Below are positions 1 through 10,255 of a stretch of DNA of 64,000 nucleotides, in pieces. Every line of letters begins with the position of its first letter. Positions within the stretch are counted from its first letter, which is position 1. The DNA comes from Cyanophora paradoxa (taxonomy: Eukaryota; Glaucocystophyceae; Cyanophorales; Cyanophoraceae), in assembly GCA_004431415.1 (NCBI GenBank), contig QPMI01000022.1, positions 1 to 64,000 of the forward strand. Direction: 5' to 3'. The notes below the pieces were generated by a model. That model ran no database searches and was not told the origin of the DNA. It worked only from the letters and a program-made list of their open reading frames with translations. The position numbers and the translations under genes are program-made.

Positions 1-297
1 GAAACTTTGCCCATTAGCGGGTGATCGAGACCCATGACATACCAGGATTTCATAACGGGATCCCAGCGGGCTTTCTCAGCCTTCGCTTGATCCTTAAATT
101 CATAAGGAATATCGAGGTAAACCTTCACGTTTCTTTGATACACTTGCTCATAGCTTAGAGTTTGAACTGAGAGCATAGGGGGTGATCTTTCTTCGTGACA
201 TACCAGCATGAATTCTCACGATCCCACTTTCCACCGAGGGATTTCGCAACGTCTTTTTTATCAACGGAATATCAACATAATACTTTTCACCCTCCAT
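1..297 (-). CDS. DUF5710-type tandem-domain protein, partial (runs off left edge)
   Basis: Reading leftward from an ATG at 295-297, two copies of a short domain of the DUF5710 type can be seen. Each has a Y-x-D-I-P start, an A-K-(S/A) segment, a (K/R)-W-D turn and a W-Y-V end (second copy: KVYLDIPY, KARWDP, SWYVMG). This small fold is usually an accessory module in plasmid, phage and mobile-element proteins; its biochemical role is unknown. The first copy needs one extra base near position 260 (between ILE-PRO and LYS-LYS-ASP) to stay in frame. The same frame then ends with a stop after the first domain, so a second disruption or a true stop lies near 170. The gene starts 16 bp below a copy of the viral promoter-like motif, and its C-terminus is outside the window. 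Confidence 0.5.
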
Positions 298-312
298 CTC
301 TTTTATATTTAC

Positions 313-326
313 CGGAGAAAATAATT
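313..326 (-). promoter_or_regulatory. Viral promoter-like motif upstream of the DUF5710 gene
   Basis: CGGAGAAAATAATT on the + strand (AATTATTTTCTCCG reading in the gene direction), 16 bp before the ATG at 297. The same word recurs before three other minus-strand genes of the element, which is the basis for calling it regulatory. Confidence 0.55.
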
Positions 327-336
327 TCGGGGTTTG

Positions 337-1702
337 TTATGAACGAGAAGACCGAAGAATGCGCGTAGTAGGGGCTGTGTAGCTTGCGCTCTGATTCTTG
401 AATGATTTATACCACCGCTGACTGTTTACCTCTGAGAGCTTCTCAGTTCCCGCGATCGTTAATTTAGCGAGCTCTCTCAGCGCCCTCTTTGTCTTTTCTG
501 CGCGATCTTCCAATAATGCGCCTTTTGGAACACTTGCGGCGACATCTATGCCTTCTTTTTGAACCTGCCGGATCGAAGCGCTCTACATCGCTGCTAATAG
601 CGTTGCCTGATGGCTCCACCACAGCCTCGACCTCTGTAATGATTGCAATTCGTGCGGCTTAAAAAGCTTCGGCATTACGTTCCCGCTGCATCTTGCACCT
701 CTATCGCGTTTCCTCTCCTTCCCGCAATTTTGTAGACCTCTCGCTATACCTTTGGTCGCTCCTTTATCAACTTTGATCTCGGCAATAATACACGGACGTG
801 GAGACCCGGCTTAAAGTCGCTGAATATATCCTTTACGATTGTGTTCTTCTTGAAATAATAGCCGCTCGGATCCGCTCCATATCAGAAAGCTTAACATCTG
901 CGGGTTTCATTCCTATGGTTCTGTGAATGGTGTTATTATAATTGAAAACGAAGTCGTCCAATTGTCCATAATCGCACACTGTATTATAAGCGACACAGTA
1001 ATTGTTTATCATCGTTTTTAAGGGTCAAATGAAAGCGATTCATTATTCCCAGCGAAGTGTGATCTCCGACCTGTTTAAAGCGGTGCTCTATTCCATTATT
1101 TTTACGACCTCCTGAAACTCCTTCGCGATGAATTCCGACCGTTATCTGTCTCCAATCGAATCATCGGAGCCGGGAGCTCTGTGAGCATCTCCGCAAAAGC
1201 GGCGGCAACACTTGCGCCCTCCTTATTCTTTAACTTCTTGGCATATGCTTTTCGGCTTGTCATCTCGATGAGAGTAAGGACTGCAATGTAGCCGGAATTA
1301 TATGCCATATGAGAGATAAAAGATGAGATCGGCTTGGTAGCACCACGGCGGGGCTGTGATGGGAATAAAAGCTGTTTGGGTCGGTGCGGGGGGCTTCTTG
1401 TTGATCTGCATAAATTCTTGTTTCGCTGCGACATCTTGCACTTCTTTCAATGTGAGGGTCTTGTCCTCTTTTCTCAGCTCTTCGTACAATGCCGATGGGT
1501 TCTTAAAACCTGTCTTGGGTCATACATGCGCGCACGATCTTAGAGGACGGGTTAGCAATGCTAAAAGGAACATCTCCTAATAAATTTGATTTTGCTTGGC
1601 GTTTTGTGATTTTTTGGGGGACTTGCTCAGTTTCAGGAACCGCGATAGGTAGTATGGTGGTCTCTGTCTCTCGCCCGCTACCCTTCTGACGATCCGTGAC
1701 AT
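337..1702 (-). CDS. Retroviral-type (rve, DDE) integrase of the Polinton/PLV kind, interrupted by frameshifts
   Basis: This would insert the viral genome into host DNA. Read in order across frames, it has an N-terminal helical part with the pattern KTGFKNPSALYEEL ... KEVQDVAAKQEF, as in Polinton/PLV integrases. The catalytic core follows, with the first Asp in WCYQADLIF, the second in LETDNGSEF, and the segment GDHTSLGIMNRFHLTLK. Then come YNNTIHRTIGMKPADVKLSD and an SH3-like C-terminal part (GLHVRVLLPRSK ... VYKIAGRRGNAI ... PKLFKPHELQ) with a long tail ending at a TAA at 337-339. In GIMNRF an Asn stands where the third catalytic acid is normally expected. At least five one-base losses break the frame, for example in the Asp-Pro codons near 1525 and the Gly-Asn codons near 675. 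The start is uncertain; 1702 is the nearest ATG. The DNA polymerase gene stops just upstream at 1711. Confidence 0.75.
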
Positions 1703-1710
1703 TCTTCTAA

Positions 1711-4700
1711 TTAAACCTGTTTATTTTTTGCTGCAATTGCACCCGTGATGCGCGAGTTGACAATTGTCTTTAAGATGTGGGCGCCTGTTGTTATGCGATC
1801 CACGACGAGCTTGTAATTCGGATCTTGTGGCTCATCGGAATCGGAAGGGAACAGACGCACAGGCGCCTTCTGTTGCTTCTTGCGCTCTAATATCCACTCC
1901 GGCGTAATATAATCCGCCTCATCGAAATCGCGCCCGGCACGCTGATCCTGGCATTTGTAACCGCGGATCTTCCCTTCAGATACTCGATGTAGTCACTCTT
2001 TCTTGGAACTTGTGAATCGGTGTATAATCAGCACAGTAGACAGATCGCGGTTACGAGTGAGCGCGGTATAGAACCATTCGCGAGTGGTATAGCGGAACGT
2101 AGCCTCACAAATACAATGCCCGAATCAAGTGTGAGACCTTGCGTTGAATGACCTGTTCCTGCATAAGGGAGAGAAAAATGTCTAACATCGCGCACGGAAC
2201 CTCAAACTGACACCATCGAAAACGTCGTAATGTGACCATTTGCTTTGTGATTTGGTGATTCGATAGGTGTAATCGTGTATGCGTTTATAGACTCGCCCTC
2301 AGACGCGAAATGCGTAGATACTTGCGGCAAACGACTTCCAACCTTGTAGAATTTGATGCCATTGACCTCTACGGTTGGATATTTACTTTGCGTCTATCGT
2401 GCATCAGTTTGTTGTAGGCTAAGGTCATTTCGTTTCTGTAACGATGCCAAAGTAGCCGTCGGGAATAGCGCTTAGATCATTAATTGTCGGCAACCCGTAT
2501 TTCGAGATAATCTGTGCGGTTCCAGTCGTTCTCGAAGAGATCCTCTTTAATCGCCCGAATTAATCACGGTCTGTCTCCTTCTGTGCCGCTTGTTATTGCG
2601 TAGACTCAGAACGTTAGGAACATGCTCTGCACAGCGGCTTATAGTAGCCCTTGCGATCAGAAACCGAGAGTCGTCATTAATGGTTCGTTTGATAGGTATC
2701 CCATTAGCCAATATTTGATATCCGGATAGCGATCGATAAACGACTTGATCTTAGCGAGATCTTTTACGGAATACGCAAATATCTCGTCGAACATAATGTG
2801 GCTGAACTCAGATACGAACGCCTCTGGTCTTTTTCGCTCATAGCCTTTCGTAGGTCTGATCATTTGAGACACGGATCCGGAACATTATACAAAGTACGAA
2901 CGGTAATATTCTCGATTCGCGGACTTGAGAGAGTCCCTTAGCTCTGCGCACTGTTTGTTATAGGGCAAATGACTAAGCAATTTGACTTTTGAGAGGCAAA
3001 GCATTAATACCGAGGTCGACTTTCCACTTCCGGGCATGTCAGCAAGGACAAGCATACGATTATGGAGCTCCGCAACCCAATTAAAGCACTCCGGATTAAA
3101 TCGTCCCTCAGCGAGAACCGGTTAATGAGTGTCTCGGGATCCTGAAATTCGAGAGTTACACCCCGTGGTGGGCGGAGTGCATTCTCAGGGCATCTTTTCC
3201 GGGATATAGCTGAATTTGCCATGTTCTCAACGCATTTCGGTCGAACTCTTTCTTACTTGTCCATGAACCTTCGATATAAAGACAGTCCGTTCTGATCCCG
3301 GCAACCTTGTGCCCGCGCGCTGTCAGGCGCTTGTATTGCGCAAACATATTAGCGCGGTTACGATCGTAAATATGAAAGTGGATAGGAAGGAATCCGTTAA
3401 CGAGCTCGCGGTGAGAGCTGATCTTAACGAAATAGATGTGACCTTCGAATTCGCTAAGAGTTTTGACACGTTTCGAATTCTTAGGATTGAAAGTAAACAC
3501 TCTACTGTTCCTCCGCATTCTTGGGCGAACCTCTCAGCCTCGGCACGGTTGTAGAACATTTTCGTGGATGTTTGCGAGTCTTGGAATTTGCCGAGCATTC
3601 CGATCTCTTTCACTAAAATGTGTTTCTTGTCCGTGGTTTGAATGTCACTTGAAAGTACTTTCTTCATCTCCGAGATCGACGTATTGGGCACCAAATGCGA
3701 AGGCTCCGCGACCGCGATAATCTCTATCTTGTCCTTTACGTCCGCCCAATGCATGGAGAGAGTGTAGCCTGTCATGAAATTATAACAGCGACCACTCACG
3801 GAAAATGCGCGATCCAGAATAATTTCGATTCCGTCAATCTTGCGAGACATGGCGCATCATAATCTACATCCTCATCGTCGGCGAAAGTCGCTTGCTCTCT
3901 CTCAAACGCAACGACACGCACGTAGTAGATCGCGTATTCGAGAATATCGCTTCCCGCTTTAAAGGGAACGAAGTCATCAAACACATTGTATTTCGGAAGA
4001 TATTGCATGCCTTCAGTATCGAAGGGTAGCACTTCGCCATATCGACAGCTGTGTAGGTGGCTTTCGGGTTCGGCTTATAGAAATAGCCGCTTAGTGCGGA
4101 TCGCTTGTAGTGCGTGAGAATTTCGCGCATATTCGGACTGTAATGTGAGATATTCGTCGCATTTAGAAGCGACTCGCGGAATCCCTTCCCGATTTCACAG
4201 ACCTTATTATAATATTCTTCTGTCTCGAAATCTTGCTCAATAAAGTGTCGTTGTGCGTGGATCTTTGATAGAGAACATGGAGCCATTAGCTTTGAATGTG
4301 ATGCTGTCGATTTGTTTCGATGGTGTTAACTTCACAGCGGGCTCATATCGCATTTCAGGAACGTAAATAGAAGACCTTCCAGACCTTCACGCCAGTATAC
4401 AGAATGCGAATGAAACTGCGCTCGTCAGGCGATAGTTTTAATTGCGTGATCTTTAACAGATCCTTGGATGTGTGCGCGAAGATATCGTGAGTAAGACACG
4501 TCGGAATTTTATAGAGTGCTAACGAAGAGTTCGACTTAGGAACATGATTATCGAGCTCTTCGACCTCCATCTTTGCCATGCGCATTTCGAGCGACTTGAT
4601 GTTATCGTTGAATATATAGATATGCTTGTTGTGAATCATAAAGTGAATATTGCGGGGATTGATATTTTTGTTAATTGATTCTGCCGGAATTTGTATACTA

Positions 4701-5968
4701 ACTTTCCGTCGACATCAAAGACGCGGAAGCCTGTCTGGATTCTCTTACAGAATTTCTCAATATGGCGGAGGGTGAGAGCCAGAGAGTCGCCAGGTGTGCG
4801 TTCGCGACCGTGAAAGAATTTATAGAGACCGTCGTAGGACATAGTTAAGTCAGTATATCGCGGTTTTGGCGCCTCCTGACACTTCTTAATGGACGCTCCC
4901 CATGTGGAGATGATCATATCGTAGCCGCAAGCGTTAGATGTCGATGATTTGGGAAGCTCAATAATATCTTCGAACTCAGACGCGTTTGGATTTAATGTGT
5001 AGTCTGTGAATTTGCTCATAATCGCGGTGCATCGCATACTGTCCATTAGCTCCTCATCCAGGAACTCATAGCGATTGCCAGGGATAGCACCGGCTCGTCA
5101 TCTTCGACACCTTCGTCCCCATCGATCACGACCTCATGAACAGTTATAAAGGCATCATCGATACTGCCGCCAAGATCATCGAAGTTTTTGCGTAGTTTTT
5201 TCTGTTCCTCGGTTGGTGTGTCTTAAAGAAGAACATCTCGTATGCTTGTCCGAACGTTCCCAGACCAATCTTCAATTCATCGTAGTTTTCGAGTAAATCG
5301 AAGATTGAATCTCTCTCTTCCGAATAATAACGATTTTGAGCGGTGAGAATTCCATACACTCTATCGATTTTTGCCAGAGCAAAGTTTCTCAACACCCTCA
5401 CCGAAACTGTCTCTCTTATATTATTGTAGGTGACAAGGTTTTGTCTTCTATATATGTCCGGGAATTCCGGGAATAACAATTACCTCCGACGACCGAGCAC
5501 CGATCCAGGTCCCACATCTTGAACGTAATTGTTGCGAGAGTTTCCGGATCGTATGCGGCGATTGGGTCGAGAATAGTGCGTTTAATCGCATCCTCTACCG
5601 CTTTTAGTTTACCTCTCTGCTGCTTTGCTTCGAGCTTCGCTTCTTTCGCTCGTTTCTGTTCTTGCTTGCGATCGAAGCGCTGTAAACGCTTAGCCTCTTG
5701 TTCTTTTTGCTTCTGCTTTCTATATTAACTTGGTGCGAGCGGCACGCTTTTCTTTCCGCTCTGCCCTGCGGAAAACGCGGGGATTAATGATTCCATTCAG
5801 AGTATCCCGAATGTCGATCAGCGTTTGGAGCTTGGGCTTCCGATTCATTGTGTTGTGCATGCCCAATGCGCCTGTTCTTCGGTTAGCAAATCCTGACTCA
5901 ATCCCTGCATAATGTATCGATAATCTCCTCCGAACATTGTTAGCGATTCTGTTGGCTGCGCGCGGCAT
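1711..5968 (-). CDS. DNA polymerase family B fused to a superfamily 1 helicase (about 1,420 codons), interrupted by frameshifts
   Basis: Replicative enzyme of the element. From the ATG at 5968 there is a basic, coiled N-terminal region (to about 5480). The polymerase part follows (about 5480-3230): NIHFMIHNKHIYIFND, typical of viral PolB N-termini; motif A in VDMAKCYPSIL near 4040; a motif B-like segment, LVKEIGMLGKF, near 3610; and a motif C-like GIRTDCLYI near 3280, where TDC replaces the usual DTDS. Then comes an SF1 helicase: Walker A LADMPGSGKSTS at about 3015-3045, HIMFDEI near 2790, GTGHSTQGLTLDSG near 2130 and YTALTRNR near 2055. It ends with NSRITGAIAAKNKQV and a TAA at 1711-1713. 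No stop separates the domains except at frame breaks, so I read one fused protein. At least eight breaks occur, mostly explicable as single-base losses. A promoter-like motif sits 25 bp above the start. Whether the polymerase is protein-primed cannot be told. Confidence 0.78.
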
Positions 5969-5992
5969 CTCTATTAGTTCTTTTAAAATAAG

Positions 5993-6006
5993 CGGAGAAA
6001 ATAATT
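5993..6006 (-). promoter_or_regulatory. Viral promoter-like motif upstream of the polymerase-helicase gene
   Basis: CGGAGAAAATAATT on the + strand, an exact 14-base match to the copy at 313-326, 25 bp upstream of the ATG at 5968. Confidence 0.6.
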
Positions 6007-6135
6007 TTACCGCAATCTACCAAATCCTCCTTTTCATACCCTTGTTGTTAATTCCTTAAATGCTTTTTGACCGATCCGGGAATAAAAAGGGAGGTAAAAA
6101 ATGAGTCATTTTTTGCATCGTACGGATACGTTTCA

Positions 6136-6546
6136 CTACGGATTTTGTACATTCTCGACGACATGCTTTCGGGTCTCCCAGCGGGCTTTTGCGGCTGGGG
6201 CTTCACCGGCGGGTTCAGCTTTCGTTCCGCTCTTTTTCTGCGTTGTATTCCCGTGCCTTTTCTCTGATTTTCTCCCGATACTCTTCATCGTCTTGGTATC
6301 GCTGCTGTTTACGAATTGCGATCTTTTGTAGCTGCTCCGGGTAAATACGGTCGCTTCCCCTGCGGCTAATCGCTCTTGCTTTTGTCTCTGATGCTTGTTT
6401 CGCTGCCGCTCTGCATCTTTCTCGCGTTTTAGTCGTAATCTCTCGGCTTTCTCCTCTTCTGTGATCACCTTTTTCGGTCTCCCGGGTCTGCGCTTTTCTT
6501 GCTGTGCCGCCATTGCCTCTTGGTTTGAAATCTTGGGTTTCGCCAT
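6136..6546 (-). CDS. Basic AT-hook protein
   Basis: The first 25 residues contain RRPGRPKK, a classic AT-hook that binds the minor groove of AT-rich DNA. A highly charged region (EEEKAERLRLKREKDAERQR) follows that should form a long helix. The open frame of 136 residues ends in a segment that looks less protein-like than the overlapping frame, which reads QQRYQDDEEYREKIREKAREYN to a stop near 6213. A one-base loss near 6340 is therefore likely and the true protein would be about 110 residues. A promoter-like motif lies 10 bp above the ATG at 6546. A role in genome condensation or gene control is plausible but inferred only from the AT-hook. Confidence 0.6.
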   Translation of the reverse strand: MAKPKISNQEAMAAQQEKRRPGRPKKVITEEEKAERLRLKREKDAERQRNKHQRQKQERLAAGEATVFTRSSYKRSQFVNSSDTKTMKSIGRKSEKRHGNTTQKKSGTKAEPAGEAPAAKARWETRKHVVENVQNP

Positions 6547-6556
6547 TTACTATAAC

Positions 6557-6570
6557 CGGAGAAAATAGTT
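6557..6570 (-). promoter_or_regulatory. Viral promoter-like motif upstream of the AT-hook gene
   Basis: CGGAGAAAATAGTT on the + strand (one mismatch to the two perfect copies), 10 bp above the ATG at 6546. TTATAGTAA lies directly against the start codon, and similar words precede the ATPase and minor capsid genes. Confidence 0.55.
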
Positions 6571-6670
6571 TTTTGTCACTCTGTATTATTTCCCTTGCCC
6601 TTATATACCTTTTACCGAAACCTTCAATTTTTGCCCTCGGATCGATACAAGCGCCACCGAAATTCACCGC

Positions 6671-7105
6671 TCAATAACCGTTCCAGACGGTTCTTTCTTG
6701 TTGCTGAGGATATACATAAGGTTGCTGAGGATAAACATAAGGGTTCGTTACATTTTCATCGTCGCCTAATGCCATTTGATCCAATCTATACATCGGATAA
6801 GGGGAGTCAGCGCGCAAATGACCTTCTACAAACTCAGGACATGAGCGCCTTCTAATATGCTCTACATGCACGTCCTCTATCTGAGCGGTTTCGATATTAG
6901 AACTCATAGCCGCGGGCACAGGCGAGGGCGATCGAGATCGTGGGTGGTTGTGATTGTCGCTGTGGTTAGAATATACAGAAAGGCGCCTACCTCCATTGTC
7001 TTCATCGCTTATATCAACCTCTACGGTTGTGTCGCAGCAGGAGTTGTGGCACGTGCTTGTGAAATGTAAATGAAACATTTCGATGCATTGTGTGATGAAA
7101 TTCAT
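6671..7105 (-). CDS. Small acidic protein with a Pro-Tyr-Gln repeat tail, unknown function
   Basis: 144 residues, not recognised. The N-terminus has a cluster of Cys and His (FHLHFTSTCHNSCCDTT) that could bind a metal. It is followed by an acidic stretch (VDISDEDNGG) and an Arg-Ser-Pro run (PRSRSPSPVP). The tail holds a short internal repeat (PYVYPQQ twice, each about 7 residues). A promoter-like motif lies about 32 bp above the ATG at 7105, which supports a real gene. Its place between the replication genes and the capsid block suggests a virion or regulatory protein, but nothing in the sequence settles this. Confidence 0.5.
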   Translation of the reverse strand: MNFITQCIEMFHLHFTSTCHNSCCDTTVEVDISDEDNGGRRLSVYSNHSDNHNHPRSRSPSPVPAAMSSNIETAQIEDVHVEHIRRRSCPEFVEGHLRADSPYPMYRLDQMALGDDENVTNPYVYPQQPYVYPQQQERTVWNGY

Positions 7106-7136
7106 CGACCCTACAATTGGGCAACGTATTAAATAT

Positions 7137-7150
7137 CGGAGAAAATAAAA
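7137..7150 (-). promoter_or_regulatory. Viral promoter-like motif upstream of the small acidic protein gene
   Basis: CGGAGAAAATAAAA on the + strand, matching the first 12 bases of the motif at 313 and 5993, 32 bp upstream of the ATG at 7105. Confidence 0.5.
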
Positions 7151-7160
7151 GGGAATGAGG

Positions 7161-7310
7161 CTATTGCTTGCTCGTGTGTTTCCTTATGAGTTGGTCGACC
7201 TTATAATGCTGTTTACAGAACCGACATGCCCGTTTTGCAAGGGAGTCCACATAAAGACCCGCTCTAAATACGGGCGGGTTCAGCTTTGCCTTGCGGATAT
7301 TCACAGTCAT
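7161..7310 (-). CDS. 49-residue Cys/His mini-protein
   Basis: A short frame from the ATG at 7308-7310 to a TAG at 7161-7163. Its start overlaps the TAA stop of the upstream coiled-coil gene as TAATG, an arrangement that suggests coupled translation. The protein is basic and carries a C-x2-C-x3-H pattern (ACRFCKQHYKVDQL) like half of a zinc ribbon or zinc knuckle. I do not recognise the family. Similar tiny Cys-containing proteins occur in many small dsDNA viruses, so a nucleic-acid-binding role is possible but not shown. Confidence 0.45.
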   Translation of the reverse strand: MTVNIRKAKLNPPVFRAGLYVDSLAKRACRFCKQHYKVDQLIRKHTSKQ

Positions 7311-7993
7311 TAGCGGATATGGCGTTTACCACCGAGCATTGCGGCATAATTCACGGGTGCGGTCGGCACAATATGTGCATATTGCGGGGCAACCGATTGC
7401 TGTCGAGTTACGGCTTGCGCATCTGTCTTTTCCTCCTTTTTAATCTCCTCTACGTCGACTTTTTGCTTTAATCCGAGTTTGGAGATCTCTTTCTTCACGA
7501 GCCCCTTTAATTTCTTGCGTTCGTTATAATCTTGCATCCATTTCTCGTAGTTAGAGACTTTCATTTCAAGGTCTCTCACTTTCTCTTCGAAGCTCATGAC
7601 AACGTCGACAGGAACCGTGTGTTTTTGATAGGATCCGCGCTTTTTAAGCTCGGTTTCGGCGGCTTTCGGGACGTCTTGCGTTTTGTGTTGGCTTGCAACA
7701 ACTTGCGCTTTTAGTACTTTGTCGGTTGCTTCATCAACAGAGCCGCCTCCAATCTGTGGTTTTACAGTAGCTAAATCGTCCATTTGGCGTTTACCGCTAT
7801 CTTGGTTTCCCTTGTCCGCGGTGGCACTCGCAATAATCGCCTCTTGCTTGGCGACCTCCTCTGGCGAAGTGTCTATAAGATATTCGGGCATTTCGAGACC
7901 GCCACCCGACGTTAACCCAGACTCTTCAAGTCCGCGATTAGGATTACCAGAAGCGACAGTTTGAATGGTTTGAGGCTTCTTTCGGTAGACCAT
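7310..7993 (-). CDS. Coiled-coil protein of the capsid gene block, unknown function
   Basis: 227 residues, not recognised. The first half is low complexity and Gly/Ala/Asp/Gln-rich. The second half (about residues 130-185) is a charged heptad-like helix: FEEKVRDLEMKVSNYEKW, then NERKKLKGLVKKEISKLG. A Pro/Ala tail (VAPQYAHIVPTAPVNYAAML) follows. The ATG at 7993 lies two bases below the stop of the packaging ATPase, so the two are almost certainly co-transcribed. The frame is intact, unlike the genes further left. By position it may be a structural or assembly (scaffold-like) protein; this is inference only. Confidence 0.6.
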   Translation of the reverse strand: MVYRKKPQTIQTVASGNPNRGLEESGLTSGGGLEMPEYLIDTSPEEVAKQEAIIASATADKGNQDSGKRQMDDLATVKPQIGGGSVDEATDKVLKAQVVASQHKTQDVPKAAETELKKRGSYQKHTVPVDVVMSFEEKVRDLEMKVSNYEKWMQDYNERKKLKGLVKKEISKLGLKQKVDVEEIKKEEKTDAQAVTRQQSVAPQYAHIVPTAPVNYAAMLGGKRHIR

Positions 7994-7995
7994 GA

Positions 7996-8862
7996 TTATC
8001 TTCTCTTACATTTGATTAACATTTTCTTTTTCTTAGGCGAAATTTGCGAAAGTTTGGGGATACCTTCAAGCTCACGCTCAAATTTGGATAAAGTTCGACA
8101 GACAGTTGTCGAATCTTTGACAGGCGGCGGTTTTGATGCTTGCTCTTCTTGTTGTTTGCGCTTCTTTTCTTCAAAAGCCGCCCGCTTGTGGAATTTAGTA
8201 AACGGATGTTCATCGATCATATCGGCTTTTTCGACCCACCATCGCACAGAATACCCGGTATTATCGTGAATGATCGCTTGGTAGCTATGACAGAATTCTT
8301 GGAACATGCGCTTAAAACTCTCTTTATCCATGTTCCCGAACTCTTCGTGATATGCTTCAAACTCTCGCATGTTTGACCAGCTTAGGAATATGATATACTC
8401 CGCATTGCTGCGAATGATCGTTGAAAGCTTTGTTAGTTTCTGCGATATTAAAGCCACGGAACAAAACGTATGACGACCTTGCGCCATCAATTTATTTAGC
8501 AAATGATCGCGCGAGAGATCAATAGTTCCCGATTCCAAACAATCGTCGAGCACGATGAGAATATTCTTTGGTTTCTTACCCGCAATGATAGCCTTTTTGC
8601 GGGCTTCTATGATCGACTCTACGTATTCCGGTTTCCAGGTGTCATGTACTTCGTCTGTTATTTGACCCCAGAAACCGTTAAAACTCGTAGGACAGAAAAC
8701 CAGAACATACGAGATCTGGTCTTCGAGTTCTTTGATCAGCCACTTTAAGAATACCGATTTACCACAATTGGTTTTCGCCAATAGGAGAAATCGTGCGGGA
8801 AGTTTCACCCTCTGTTTCGGGTTCCATTCTTCGAGATCTATGGGCGTCGTCCCTTTTTGCAT
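7996..8862 (-). CDS. A32/FtsK-HerA-like genome packaging ATPase
   Basis: Pumps viral DNA into the capsid. About 288 residues from the ATG at 8862; an in-frame ATG at 8946 would overlap the capsid gene, so I prefer the shorter form. The P-loop is AKTNCGKS (about residues 29-36), where Ala replaces the first Gly of GxxxxGK(S/T). Walker B is NILIVLDD (Asp 106-107), and a HerA-like sensor region LISQKLTKLSTIIRSNAEYIIF follows in two halves. The C-terminus is a basic coiled tail. This ATPase next to a capsid gene is a hallmark of Polintons, virophages and PLVs. The upstream sequence (TTATAGTGAAAGA before the ATG) resembles those of other genes in the element. The frame is unbroken. Confidence 0.85.
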   Translation of the reverse strand: MQKGTTPIDLEEWNPKQRVKLPARFLLLAKTNCGKSVFLKWLIKELEDQISYVLVFCPTSFNGFWGQITDEVHDTWKPEYVESIIEARKKAIIAGKKPKNILIVLDDCLESGTIDLSRDHLLNKLMAQGRHTFCSVALISQKLTKLSTIIRSNAEYIIFLSWSNMREFEAYHEEFGNMDKESFKRMFQEFCHSYQAIIHDNTGYSVRWWVEKADMIDEHPFTKFHKRAAFEEKKRKQQEEQASKPPPVKDSTTVCRTLSKFERELEGIPKLSQISPKKKKMLIKCKRR

Positions 8863-8920
8863 TCTTTCACTATAAAAACAATAGAAAAATAAGACTGAAT
8901 GTGGTAATCGCACGAATTCC

Positions 8921-10232
8921 TCATGAAGATACTCTGCGAATACCATCAGCTCCGATTATCATGATATTGTGAGCGAGCGCAATGCATTGAATTTGCATCT
9001 TCTGATAAGCGGCACCCGCATACCACTCCTCATTACCGACTCCACCGGCTGTGACACCATTGAATTCGAAGACCAGATCGAACGCCGATGTGCCTGTGGC
9101 ATCGATGTAGCCCGTGTTCTCTTGGTTGAGAAGCGACGCCTTTCCGTTTCCAGCACCGAAGTAAATGCCAGTGAGAGCGGGGTAGCTTGTGCTCTCGGTA
9201 AAGATCGCCGAATTATATTTATCTTGAAGTTCGGTCGCGGCAATCATGAGAGGAAGCGAAGTATTTGAGTAAAGGCGGTTATTGTTGAGTTCCACATAGA
9301 AGTTCACAGCGTTGGTTCTGAGTGCACGAGGAGCCAGAACCGAGAGAGTTCCGTTGTTAACCTTCGTCTTCGCGTTTTGGCGCACAGAGAATACGAGAGT
9401 GTGGATGAGACCCGCACCTGTGAGTTGCGAGAGATTGACTCGCGAACCGGAGGCGGTCGGCTGGAAATCTGTGTGTAGGAAACCGATTTCGTTGTAGGGG
9501 ATCGCGATGCCAGTCGATTTAACTCGGGCAATGGTCTCAGATACAACCGCCTCATCGGCATTTACGACCTTGCAAATAACGCGGGGTTTCAGCACTTGAA
9601 GGGAAGCACCACTGTTTACGACCGAAATATTGCCAACATTGTTTACATCCTCAATGATACCATCACCAATCGCCTTGAATTCGATTTCGACCACGATCTC
9701 AGAGTTCAGAGCGCAAAGTGGGAACATCGCCTTCTCGAAAGGAGAGGGTAAATCGATTTCGTAGGTTCCACCGACAGTGTTACCAGCGGTTCCGACAAGA
9801 CCACCGACATAGCGAAGTTTCTTATCAAGTTCGCCCTGTTCAGTCATCAGTAGAAAATACTGGGTGACGAAATCCTCCGGGACAACATAGCGGAATGAAG
9901 CGTGAGAGATTTCGATGCGCTTAATCAGCGATCCAATGACGCGAAGGTAGCCAGTAGTTCCAGCGACACCATTCGTGAGATCAGTGAGGGTGATCGGTTA
10001 AGATCGAGTTGCAGCGCGAGACCATTCAGGAAATGGTAGCGGGGATTTTGAAGACAACTCGGTTGCCGAGAGCGCTGGGTGGCTCAGTGTCGGGGGCGAC
10101 CAGAACTCGAAGTGGCTTAGTGCCAGAGGACGTTCCAATGACCAGCGACTTGTTTAGGAAATAATCCTTGTAGTCATCGGTGGTGAGCATAGATTTCAGC
10201 GTTGGGCGCTGGAATTGGCTGTTAGTCTCCAT
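8921..10232 (-). CDS. Major capsid protein candidate (double jelly-roll type), two frame breaks
   Basis: Total length from the ATG at 10232 to the stop at 8921 is about 437 codons, right for a PLV or virophage capsid protein. The N-terminal 68 residues (METNSQFQRPTLKSMLTTDDY ... VVFKIP) and the last 308 residues lie in different frames. A short bridge lies between them (YHFLNGLALQLDLN, then ITLTDLTNGVAGTTGY). Two one-base losses, one in a CCCC run near 10040 and one near 9998, explain the breaks. The sequence is rich in beta-strand-like alternation, with VVEIEFKAIGDG and LVFEFNGVTAGG. I assign it as capsid from its length, its composition and its position directly before the packaging ATPase, not from an unmistakable motif. 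A structure prediction would decide. Confidence 0.65.
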
Positions 10233-10255
10233 GAGCGTTTCTTCTCTTATCTTTG

